Part shown: positions 55,167-63,519 of the stretch, in pieces
Position numbering within the stretch: position 1 is the first letter of the stretch
Layout: each line of letters begins with the position of its first letter
NCBI GenBank assembly: GCA_963675955.2
Contig: CAXXVR010000004.1
Span: 365,693-429,692 of the forward strand
Reading direction: 5' to 3'
DNA: 64,000 nucleotides
Source: Desulfocicer sp963675955
Lineage (GTDB): Bacteria; Desulfobacterota; Desulfobacteria; Desulfobacterales; Desulfobacteraceae
Program-made: the position numbers and the translations under genes
The notes under the pieces: model-generated
The model's database searches: none
What the model was told of the DNA's origin: nothing
The model's input: only the letters and a program-made list of their open reading frames with translations

Positions 55167-55250
55167 CCGCCCCCGAAGGGCAATAGGAACCGAACAATCG
55201 AACTGTCTACAGTTCCGGTCCGGGACCATTGCCCGTCGGGGGGCGGCGGC
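55167..55250. repeat. GC-rich 84-bp inverted repeat before the acyl-CoA synthetase 3' end
   Basis: GCCGCCCCCGAAGGGCAATA pairs with CCATTGCCCGTCGGGGGGCG, with smaller stems inside (AACTGT/ACAGTT). It lies between convergent genes and could act as a transcription barrier or REP-like element. Confidence 0.6.
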
Positions 55251-55288
55251 ATAATACCATTTTTAATAATACGGTCTGTCCGTGGCAG

Positions 55289-57469
55289 TTATAGACGTTG
55301 TCTGGCGTATTCGCACATGCACGACAGGGCACGAACGGCTCTTTCCGGTGATGGAAAAAGAACGGCCTTGTATCTGTCATCATGGGAGCCGTGGAGCATT
55401 TCAGAATCAGCATCGGACATGAGACTTACCCCGATGATAGGTTTTTTGTATTGCATGACCAGATCCTTTGTTTTGTCTTTAAAGGTCTGGTCAAAATCCA
55501 CAAGTATCTTCTTCATGGGTGCCAGATCTTTTCTGTCAAAACCGGGGTCTGACAGGGCCACGCTTTCCAGCATTTTATCGCCGAAAATACGTTTTCCATC
55601 AATGCCCAGATGAATGATGGCGTCGCATCCTTCCCACTCAAGCAGGGCCTCCATGGCCACCAGGGCAATGTCAATGTCAAATTCACCAACCACATCAATG
55701 GGATTGCCCTTGCTCCAATAATCGGGCAGCAGCGCGTTGAGTTTTTTCATGATGACATCGGGAAGATCCGGCAGCACCAGGCCGTTTTCATTGCAAAGGT
55801 CTGTGGTCACAACCCCCCAGCCACCTCCCAGGGTGACAATACCCACCCGGTTGCCCCGGGGAAGTGGAAGAGATGAAAACACCGCAGAGGCATCCACCAT
55901 TTCCATGGGTTGACGCACCTGGATAATACCTGCCTGGCGGCAGGCCGCATCAAATACAGCCCCGTCGGTGGCCATGGCCCCGGAATGGCTGGCAGCAGCC
56001 CTGGCACCGGCTGCGGTGCGTCCCCCCTTTAACATCACCACGGGTTTTTTCCTGGAAACCCGGGAGGCTGCCTTGAAAAATCGTTGTCCATCCTTGACAC
56101 TTTCAAGATACAGCACCACGGTTTTTGTCTTGTCATCTGATTCAAACAGCTCCATATAATCTTCCACTGTGACCATGGCTTCGTTGCCGGAGCCGCTGTA
56201 CATTCTAATGCCCACCCCATGGGTCTGGGCAAAGTTCAGCAGCTGCACTCCCAGATTGCCGGACTGGGATACCAGGGCTGTGGTACCCGCCCGGGGATGG
56301 GTGTGGGAGCTTGTGCAAAAAAATTTCTTATGGGGGGAACATATGCCCATGGTGTTGGGGCCAAGGATAATAATCCCCGCCGCTGCAGCCTGCTGCACAA
56401 CTTTTCTTTCAAGGATTTTACCGGCTTCATCTGTCTCACTGAATCCCGATGTGATAAGCAGCATCCCCTTGATGCCCTTTGCCTTGAGCTGGGGAATCAG
56501 ATCCATGATCCGAGCCGCCGGTATGGTCACCACGGCCAGATCCACATGCTCCTTGATATCTGCCAGTTGCTTGTACACCGGTCTGCCAAAAATGGTGCCG
56601 CCCTTTGCGTTCACAAGGTAAATATCGCCTTCATACCCCCCACTGATGGCATTGCTGGGAAGCAGGTTTCCCCATTTGCCGATGGTGGCCGAAGCCCCTA
56701 TGAAAGCAACGGAATCGGGAAAGAAAAGAGCCGTCAACTGCCGTTTGTCAATGGGGGGCCGCATGCCTGTCACCGGTGCCGGTTTATCCACTTTAACAAG
56801 GGCATCCACCGCAGCCAGATCCCCCATGGCCGTGGCAATAAGGGGGTTGATATCAATTTCATGAATCTCCGGGTACTGCATGGCCAGATCAGAAAGTCCC
56901 TTTAATGTACGTTTCAAAAGTCCCATATCCACGGGGGCTTCCCCCCGGAAGGCACCCAGCAGGGCCTTTCCTTTAAATTCTGACAGCATGTTCATGATAT
57001 CTTTATCGGAAAGGGGTGCCAGACGAAACACCACATCGTGCAGGGCTTCGGTGAAAATACCGCCAAGGCCGAACACAATAATGGCCCCGAACAGGGGATC
57101 TCTGAACATGCCTGCCACAAATTCGCGTTTCCCTTGGACCATGGGTTGAACCAGTAGGCCCTCCATGTTTTCCGGTGCGATTTCCAGAAGATCTTTTGCC
57201 GCCGCTTCCACAGTGCCGGGGGACTGAAGATCAGCCTTCACCAGTCCCAGTTCGGATTTATGGGCAATTCCGCTGCCACAGCCTTTAATTACCACAGGTA
57301 AACCCAGGGTTGCTGCACAGTCAAGGGCCTCCTGGGGAGTGTGTACCAGCTTGTGGGAAACCATGGGAATATCAAAAGAATGGAGAAGACGAGCTGAATC
57401 CTTTTCTGATAGAATGGATATATTCCGGTTCAATGCCTGCTGGATGATATCATCGGGGGATGGGTTCAT
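55289..57469 (-). CDS. NDP-forming acyl-CoA synthetase (fused alpha and beta)
   Basis: A 726-residue enzyme that converts acyl-CoA, ADP and phosphate to acid, CoA and ATP (reversible). The ATP-grasp domain is N-terminal (LGLPVVIKGCGSGIAHKSEL; PLVQPMVQGKREFVAGMFRD-type region). The CoA-binding Rossmann domain begins FIGASATIGKWGNLL near residue 255. The phosphohistidine loop is GARAAASHSGAMATDG. Both halves are in one chain with the beta part first. It could give substrate-level ATP from the acyl-CoA made by the VOR enzyme. The TetR gene lies 63 bases upstream. Confidence 0.9.
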   Translation of the reverse strand: MNPSPDDIIQQALNRNISILSEKDSARLLHSFDIPMVSHKLVHTPQEALDCAATLGLPVVIKGCGSGIAHKSELGLVKADLQSPGTVEAAAKDLLEIAPENMEGLLVQPMVQGKREFVAGMFRDPLFGAIIVFGLGGIFTEALHDVVFRLAPLSDKDIMNMLSEFKGKALLGAFRGEAPVDMGLLKRTLKGLSDLAMQYPEIHEIDINPLIATAMGDLAAVDALVKVDKPAPVTGMRPPIDKRQLTALFFPDSVAFIGASATIGKWGNLLPSNAISGGYEGDIYLVNAKGGTIFGRPVYKQLADIKEHVDLAVVTIPAARIMDLIPQLKAKGIKGMLLITSGFSETDEAGKILERKVVQQAAAAGIIILGPNTMGICSPHKKFFCTSSHTHPRAGTTALVSQSGNLGVQLLNFAQTHGVGIRMYSGSGNEAMVTVEDYMELFESDDKTKTVVLYLESVKDGQRFFKAASRVSRKKPVVMLKGGRTAAGARAAASHSGAMATDGAVFDAACRQAGIIQVRQPMEMVDASAVFSSLPLPRGNRVGIVTLGGGWGVVTTDLCNENGLVLPDLPDVIMKKLNALLPDYWSKGNPIDVVGEFDIDIALVAMEALLEWEGCDAIIHLGIDGKRIFGDKMLESVALSDPGFDRKDLAPMKKILVDFDQTFKDKTKDLVMQYKKPIIGVSLMSDADSEMLHGSHDDRYKAVLFPSPERAVRALSCMCEYARQRL

Positions 57470-57532
57470 ACTTCAACTCCTTTAAAAAATAATGGATAAA
57501 TGCGTTATTTGAGAGGAGAAAGTTTCCTTGAT

Positions 57533-58117
57533 TTATACTTCAACCCCTTTAAAAATAATTTCATTAATTTGCCTTGTGACGGCTTGTGCGTTGATCTCCT
57601 GGTTGAATATGATGGCATCCAGGCTGGCATGTTCAATGGCACCCACCATTGTTTTTAGTAAAACCTTGGAATCAATGTCTTTTCTTATTTCACCGTTTGC
57701 CATACCATCAAGAATTATCTCATGTATGGATGTCTCCAGGGCCGTCATGGTGGCATGGGCCCTTGATTGAAAATATTCCGGGGTATTTCTGACTTCCAGG
57801 AGCAGTATTCGGCCAAACACCCTGTTTTTCAGGTAGGCTTTTGTGGTGGTGGTGATAAAGGCTTTTAGTTTTTCAACGGCGGTATCTTTCTTGTCCAGTT
57901 TTGCCGTGAGGGCCTGGTTGAACAGGGTGATATTTTCTCCCAGGAGTTCAAATAAAAGATCTTTTTTGTCCTTGAAATATTTGTAAATCAACCCTTCTGT
58001 AACCCCGGCTTCTTTGGCGATGAGGGCGGTGGTGATGGCGTTGAAATTATGCTGTTCCAGAAGCAGGGACAGGGCTTTGAGTATTTTTATTTTTCCGGGT
58101 GGCTGGTGTTGGGTCAT
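57533..58117 (-). CDS. TetR/AcrR-family regulator
   Basis: A 194-residue regulator. The helix-turn-helix is at residues 25-50 (TTALIAKEAGVTEGLIYKYF, then KDKKDLLFELL). The C-terminal ligand domain is helical. It leads into the acyl-CoA synthetase gene in the same direction and is probably in one transcript with it. A dyad at 58175 lies upstream of its start. Confidence 0.93.
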   Translation of the reverse strand: MTQHQPPGKIKILKALSLLLEQHNFNAITTALIAKEAGVTEGLIYKYFKDKKDLLFELLGENITLFNQALTAKLDKKDTAVEKLKAFITTTTKAYLKNRVFGRILLLEVRNTPEYFQSRAHATMTALETSIHEIILDGMANGEIRKDIDSKVLLKTMVGAIEHASLDAIIFNQEINAQAVTRQINEIIFKGVEV

Positions 58118-58174
58118 TTTTTATCCCTATCTGATGGTGAATTAAATTCAGAATCCACTGCAACATTTAGTCGG

Positions 58175-58193
58175 GTGAGTGATACTTACTCAC
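58175..58193. promoter_or_regulatory. GTGAGT-N7-ACTCAC operator upstream of the TetR gene
   Basis: A 19-bp inverted repeat with perfect 6-bp arms, 58 bases before the TetR start. The layout suits autoregulation by the TetR protein. Confidence 0.5.
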
Positions 58194-58262
58194 GATTTTG
58201 GGTGCAAGTCAATCTTTTTTTAAATATCGATGCCAAAAAAAGCCGGGGTCATAAGAATTTGG

Positions 58263-58322
58263 GGGCTTGGTCATAAGATGGGCCACCAACAGTGACCGGT
58301 GGCCCATGCTGTGACCAAGCCC
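58263..58322. repeat. Palindromic repeat family, compact copy
   Basis: A left arm GGGCTTGGTCATAAGATGGG plus CCACC pairs with the complement of GGTGGCCCATGCTGTGACCA plus AGCCC with three mismatches, around a short loop. This 60-bp copy is the clearest hairpin of the family. It sits between the TetR promoter and the 3' end of the large membrane protein. Confidence 0.75.
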
Positions 58323-58334
58323 GAATTGGGTCAT

Positions 58335-61300
58335 TTAGAGATTTGAGTTTCGTTTACTCTTTTCAATTGCTCGTGGTTTTCGCAGTCGAAAGGGTTTCCG
58401 GGGCAGATTGTACCAGATCACAGGGGTTGTGAAGGCCTGCCATGCCCATTTTATCATGTGAATGAGACCAAAGGAGATCCACAATGCCCAGGCAAGCATG
58501 GCCAGGCGATAGTACAGTAACGGAATGGAGATCACCCAGGCCACGGGAAGGACCGGGCCGCTTATATCCTGATACCAGCGCAGCAGGTCGGCACTTGAAC
58601 CGTTACCGGTGATATTCATGTCCGGATGGCCCAGCAGTCCCATGGCAACGGCGGATATTAACGCGCCCCCTGCAACAAGTGTCAGGGCCGCCAGGGCCAC
58701 CTGGATGAGGTTGAAGCCCTTCTTGGTCAATCCTGTTTTTTCTACGGTTCTTTCTGGTTTTAATTCAGCAGCAGCTGTTGATGCAGCTGTGCCACAGACC
58801 TCATCATTTTTTTCTGCTGCTGCAGCTGTGCCACTAGCCTCATCATCTTTTTCTGTATCTGTACCTGTACCTGTGCCAGTTTCTGATGAGTCCGTTTTAA
58901 TTGTTGTCTTATTATCGTCTTGCAAGTGAGCCGTTGCCATGTCGGCCATGGCATGTTTACGCCACTTTATGGCCACCAGCCACAGGGTCACAAAAAAACA
59001 GGCCCCAGGACTGCTCATGGACATGCCAAGCCCCAGCAGAAAAAGATGATGAAACCGCAACGGTGTAAGTCCGGTCATGGCGATACCGGCACTTAAAACA
59101 ATCACCACCAGCAGAACCGACCAGAACAACACGGCCGGGCCGGTGAGGGGTTCTCCTCCCAGAAACAACGGCCATCTGTTACCCGGGAGGTATACATCCA
59201 TGGAGGCATTGACGCTGTTCTGGCCAATATCTATATCCGAGGTGGGATAAAACATGGTCATGCCCCGGGATTCCCGCCATTTAAGCACCACCTTCCGAGT
59301 GCCCGGAGAAAGGGGCAGGGACACGGAACGGCCCTCCTGGCGGATCAGCTGAACCCTGCCGTCAATGGTAATTTCTTCCAGGCGGGCGTTTTCAGGCAGA
59401 TTCACAAGGTGCTGTCCGCCCTGGGTGCTTTTCATTTCAAGGGAAAGTTGTACTTGGGTGGTTCTTTTGCCCGGGTGAAGTACCAGATGGCTTTTTTCCA
59501 GTGTGAGGGTATTTCCCTTTATGGCTGCCGGTCGGGTAATTTTAAGGGTTACAGTTTCCCCGGGCCAGGGATGCCATGTGGGCATCCAGTGCTGGTTCAC
59601 CTGGTGAAGAATCACCGGGATACCCGTTGTTTCCACATGGAACCGGGGGGCCACATCCAGGGTCCACACCTCGGTCCAGTCCCTGGTTTTTTCATGAAAA
59701 AGGGTCAAGGTATCCATGGGGCTAAGAAAGGAATGCCACTGAAAGCGTGTCTGATCGGCATTCATATTCACCTGGACCCGGCCATCCTTCACCGTCACTC
59801 CCCGGGTGCTCACCGATTCTCCATCAATAAGTGGAATTTTCAGGGCCATGGCACTGCCCCGGGGTGTTGTGCGGTGAACGCTTGTTTCCACCTGCCATTC
59901 CTTTCCAAGGGTCAGATGGCGCTCCACCCGGGCAAAGGCCGGCAATACACCGGTTTCCAGAATTTCTTCCCGGGGAGCGTTTTTTGTTGCAATTCTTGTA
60001 AAATGAAGTGTGCCGTCCAGGGTACCATCTGCATTCAGACCCTGCACCGTCCAGTCCCTGGCTGTTATCCGTGTCATTCGGGGTTTAAGATCAAAGGGTA
60101 GCTGAAGGGTGTTTGATCCTGGAAGTGTTCCCTGGAGCACAATGTCATGGGTGCCCGCCGTCACCATTATCCACAGCACTTCATCTTCCCGGATAATGGC
60201 CCGGCTGTCATCGCCATCCACAAGCACCCTGCCGGGCAACCAGTGGCGGGTGTGGCCGGGCAGGGGCACCAGGGTGTCAAGCCGGGCGTTTACTTTAAGT
60301 GTCAGGGTCAGGTCCTGACCATTAATGTCCACATGGGCTTCGGGGATGTACGCGCAGGCGGGAAAGCAGTCATCTTTTTCCAGCAGGCGATCCTGGAGGG
60401 TCTGCAGCATTTCCGGGGAGGGAATTTCCGTGGCAGGACAGGGCCGAGCAGTTAACATAAGGCAGCTCAGGATAAGGCCTGCTGTGACACTGGTACGGGC
60501 AGCGTTCCTGGTACCGATCCAGGAAAAACCGGTTTTATCTTTCCATGAAAATCCCGATAAGCCCATGGCCAGAAGGATCATTAGCCCCACCCGTAAAAAG
60601 GCCAGTAAGCGGTTCATGCCAGGTCCGATAAGGGTAAAGTATACCGTTTCTCCGGCTTCCACCGGACCGGACCAGCTGAAGGCAATGGTTGTAAAGGGCT
60701 GCCATCGGGGAAGCCCCGGACCCGTCTGGGTCATGGCATCGGGGTCCACCATGAGTTTCATGGGCCGGGGACCAGACATGCCCGACGGGGCCATTTGCGG
60801 CAACAATGGGGCGGCCATCTTTTTGGCCTTGTCAAGGCTTCCCAGACGATAGGTTTCAGCGTCCTGAACAGACATGGATTCCCGAACCATGTCCGTGGCA
60901 CCTTTGTGTCTGGCCTGCATTTGATTTTTGTCATCTGTGTTCATGGAAATCCAGGGTTTTTCAAGCTGGGGATAGATCCCCACCCGCAGGGTATGAACCG
61001 CATAGGGAATAGCTGTAAACAAAAGGGATAACACCACGGTGCCATGGATCAGTCTGATACTTTTTTTTAATTTTCCAGGGGGTAAATGCCGTAAAAGGGC
61101 AATGCCCACCAGCAGTACCGGCCAGACATACCGGGGTGCAAGGGGTTCGTGGAAGATAAGGACCAGGGTTACAAACCCCACCAGGGAAAGGGGAATGGAA
61201 AACAGTTTTGCCGTGGCAATGGTGAAAATAAGAATCATGAAAAAATCAAGCAGGGTCCATTTTTTAAGCCAGGTACCGGGAATTTTATCCATGCCCCGGG

Positions 61301-62720
61301 CATGAATGAGTTTCCATCCCGGGGGCAGATGTAAACGACCTGTCACCTGATCAAAATCATGATCCCATCCCGTGGCGGGCAGTCGGTAAATCCCCTTGTC
61401 AAAGCGATTTTCCGCCGTCAAATTTAAGATGCCTTTTCTAAGTTCAACCCCGGGTTTATCCGTGTCTGCTCTTTTGGTGATTAACTGTTCCATGCCGTCC
61501 ACCGTCACCTTTCCGGGTACCATGTCTGCATCCATTTCCAATCGCCAGTCACTGTTTTTCTGTCCGGTGATTCTGTCCTGCACGGTGTAGCCTGATCCGT
61601 CAAAGCCCAGCCACAGGGTGCGATCCAGGGTCAGGCGATCCGGAGCCGGTACCGGGTCTCCTCGTTTTATCTCCTTAAATGTCATGGACTGTCCGGGCAG
61701 CATGCGGTATGCCGGTAAATGCTGCCAGGCCCGGGGAAGGGAGGTCAGCCGGGGATCTATTGCAGGTACCCCGGAAATTTCCACAATGCGCAATTCAGGA
61801 CGACGCTCCACGGACCAGATTTCATGGTCGGGTGCATGGGGGTTCTCAGATTCCATGAATGACAGTTGGGTAACGGGTGTAATGCACCGCAGGCTCAGGG
61901 TGAAGGTATATCTGCCAGGTCTGACTTGAATATCCAGTGTTCCCTCCTGGGAAAGACGGGCCGGCAGGTCCGTTTTCAGGGACAGGGGGATAAATAAATC
62001 AGGGTCATACAAAGGACCCAGGGTGACTTCCCGGGCTTTTCCGGCAACTTCCAGGCTGGTGTACACGGTCATATGCAATGGAATATCATCTTCAATCTTC
62101 CGGAAGTGCTCCACCTTCAGGGCATCCGCCTCTTTTTGTACTTTTGGGGCCGGTTTCAGCCACAGTCGACCCTTGTCATCCATCTGGGGAAAGGGAATGG
62201 CTTTTCCATTGACGTACAGGAAAAAAAGACCTGTTTTTTCCGGGATCTGAAAATATTCGGGAAAGGTCTGCCATTTAAAATCACCGGTGATGTGATACTG
62301 TCCGGGGGCAAGATGAAGGGCCGGTGCATCTGCACGGGTCATCAACAAAGAGGTGCTGTTATTTACCCGAACATTGAGGGGCCATTGACCGGTGCGACCC
62401 GGAAGGTTTACCCAAGTGTCGTGGCGAAGGTCCCATGTCTGGGAAAATGTTCCCCCGGTGTCGTCAAGAAAAAGATGCAGAGGACCGGGCCAGCTGCATT
62501 CAAGGCGGTTGGCATCATTATAACGGGGAACGCAGTTTACTTGCTCCTGCTTATCATACAGAACCCAGTCCACCCATGGCTGTAACACGGCGGGTAGATT
62601 TTTTGTGGATACAGCCGCCTGGCAGGGCTCCTGGTGGAAAATCAGCATCACAGCCAATAACAGAGTGGTTCCGGCGATACTTATTTTCCCTGCAGATCTG
62701 TTTTTTTGACAAGAAAACAT
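58335..62720 (-). CDS. Very large exported membrane protein of unknown function
   Basis: A 1,461-residue protein I cannot assign. A signal peptide (LLLAVMLIFHQEPCQA) leads into a beta-rich extracytoplasmic region of about 450 residues. A first membrane cluster lies at about 485-590. A short segment and a second pair of helices follow at about 700-760. A second beta-rich region of about 430 residues comes next, with a third cluster at about 1190-1260. A low-complexity linker rich in T, G, E, D and A (about 1270-1325) precedes the last helices (1330-1430) and a basic tail. No catalytic motif was recognised. GGGGGAA precedes the ATG. It stands alone. Confidence 0.85.
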   Translation of the reverse strand: MFSCQKNRSAGKISIAGTTLLLAVMLIFHQEPCQAAVSTKNLPAVLQPWVDWVLYDKQEQVNCVPRYNDANRLECSWPGPLHLFLDDTGGTFSQTWDLRHDTWVNLPGRTGQWPLNVRVNNSTSLLMTRADAPALHLAPGQYHITGDFKWQTFPEYFQIPEKTGLFFLYVNGKAIPFPQMDDKGRLWLKPAPKVQKEADALKVEHFRKIEDDIPLHMTVYTSLEVAGKAREVTLGPLYDPDLFIPLSLKTDLPARLSQEGTLDIQVRPGRYTFTLSLRCITPVTQLSFMESENPHAPDHEIWSVERRPELRIVEISGVPAIDPRLTSLPRAWQHLPAYRMLPGQSMTFKEIKRGDPVPAPDRLTLDRTLWLGFDGSGYTVQDRITGQKNSDWRLEMDADMVPGKVTVDGMEQLITKRADTDKPGVELRKGILNLTAENRFDKGIYRLPATGWDHDFDQVTGRLHLPPGWKLIHARGMDKIPGTWLKKWTLLDFFMILIFTIATAKLFSIPLSLVGFVTLVLIFHEPLAPRYVWPVLLVGIALLRHLPPGKLKKSIRLIHGTVVLSLLFTAIPYAVHTLRVGIYPQLEKPWISMNTDDKNQMQARHKGATDMVRESMSVQDAETYRLGSLDKAKKMAAPLLPQMAPSGMSGPRPMKLMVDPDAMTQTGPGLPRWQPFTTIAFSWSGPVEAGETVYFTLIGPGMNRLLAFLRVGLMILLAMGLSGFSWKDKTGFSWIGTRNAARTSVTAGLILSCLMLTARPCPATEIPSPEMLQTLQDRLLEKDDCFPACAYIPEAHVDINGQDLTLTLKVNARLDTLVPLPGHTRHWLPGRVLVDGDDSRAIIREDEVLWIMVTAGTHDIVLQGTLPGSNTLQLPFDLKPRMTRITARDWTVQGLNADGTLDGTLHFTRIATKNAPREEILETGVLPAFARVERHLTLGKEWQVETSVHRTTPRGSAMALKIPLIDGESVSTRGVTVKDGRVQVNMNADQTRFQWHSFLSPMDTLTLFHEKTRDWTEVWTLDVAPRFHVETTGIPVILHQVNQHWMPTWHPWPGETVTLKITRPAAIKGNTLTLEKSHLVLHPGKRTTQVQLSLEMKSTQGGQHLVNLPENARLEEITIDGRVQLIRQEGRSVSLPLSPGTRKVVLKWRESRGMTMFYPTSDIDIGQNSVNASMDVYLPGNRWPLFLGGEPLTGPAVLFWSVLLVVIVLSAGIAMTGLTPLRFHHLFLLGLGMSMSSPGACFFVTLWLVAIKWRKHAMADMATAHLQDDNKTTIKTDSSETGTGTGTDTEKDDEASGTAAAAEKNDEVCGTAASTAAAELKPERTVEKTGLTKKGFNLIQVALAALTLVAGGALISAVAMGLLGHPDMNITGNGSSADLLRWYQDISGPVLPVAWVISIPLLYYRLAMLAWALWISFGLIHMIKWAWQAFTTPVIWYNLPRKPFRLRKPRAIEKSKRNSNL
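58788..58880 (-). repeat. Low-complexity linker repeat inside the large membrane protein
   Basis: Short imperfect units (CTGTACCTGTACCTG; GCAGCTGTGCCACAG-like) encode the GTGTGTD and GTAAAAEKNDE-type linker. It looks expandable by slippage. Confidence 0.6.
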
Positions 62721-62856
62721 TATTTCCCCCCATTTTTTAATTGAACTCCTCAGTCATAAGTTCTCCGATTCACCACCACATAATGTGCTCCTTGAAATTT
62801 TTAAACAGCACATGCACTATGAAGAATGAGAACTCAGGAAGTCAGCAGTTCCTACC

Positions 62857-62925
62857 TGATTTACCGTTGTCCCGGGGTTGTATCTATATATTGCAGTAAC
62901 CAGGATTATTATAGATGGTAAATCA
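62857..62925. repeat. Palindrome TGATTTACC...GGTAAATCA
   Basis: The 9-bp ends are perfectly complementary. The following bases (GTTGTCCCGGGGTTG) resemble those at 50310-50326, so the two may be one small family. It is just downstream of the DUF5619-like gene. Confidence 0.5.
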
Positions 62926-62963
62926 ATAGGATCTGACTCCCCTATTTGTAAACCTGACAAATT

Positions 62964-63266
62964 CTACAGAATCAATATCATAAAAATATAATCCCCGCCG
63001 TTGACTTCCACGGTGAGATTGGCACCCCTTGCCTGGGCATAGTAGACCCAGGGCGGCACATCAATTTTACCATCGCCACATTCAAATGTGGGGTAAAATT
63101 TTCCGGTGAGGCCATCCTTCCATGACAGAATCATGGAACTTCCATAGGTTTGTGTTACCCAGGTTTTAACTTGATTTTTTGCCGTTTCAAAATTCAGATC
63201 CGGGTTATCAATCTGATATTGAACGTTTTCATTTTCGCGTATGGTCGTTTGTGATGGTATCTGCAT
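62964..63266 (-). CDS. Small AF2331/DUF5619-like protein
   Basis: A 100-residue soluble protein beginning MQIPSQTTIRENENVQYQID, with the segments LNFETAKNQVKTWVTQTY, SWKDGLTGKFYPTFECGDG and a YIFMILIL end. I recall this pattern from the AF2331/DUF5619 family, whose function is unknown. GGAGGCAGC precedes the ATG. Monocistronic. Confidence 0.6.
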   Translation of the reverse strand: MQIPSQTTIRENENVQYQIDNPDLNFETAKNQVKTWVTQTYGSSMILSWKDGLTGKFYPTFECGDGKIDVPPWVYYAQARGANLTVEVNGGDYIFMILIL

Positions 63267-63449
63267 ATGCTGCCTCCTGGTATGAAGTAGTATTTAAGGT
63301 GTTCTAAGAATTGGCCGATATCCCAATTTGATATATGATATACATCCAGAGACATTTATGCAAAAAATATTTTTTCCTCAGTCATTCCGCTTCTGGACCG
63401 GAAAAATGAGAATATGCCCTTCCTATAAGAATGCCGCCTTCCTAAAAAA

Positions 63450-63464
63450 TGGCATGCTATTTGC
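63450..63464 (+). promoter_or_regulatory. Sigma-54 promoter before the universal stress gene
   Basis: TGGCATGCTATTTGC has the -24 GG and -12 GC separated by exactly ten bases and matches TGGCAY-N6-TTGC. The expected transcription start near 63475 leaves a leader of about 45 bases to the ATG. Confidence 0.7.
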
Positions 63465-63519
63465 TTTTGTAAAAATTATTGTTTGTAAAAACAGAAACAT
63501 TAAACAGGAGGGCAATAAC

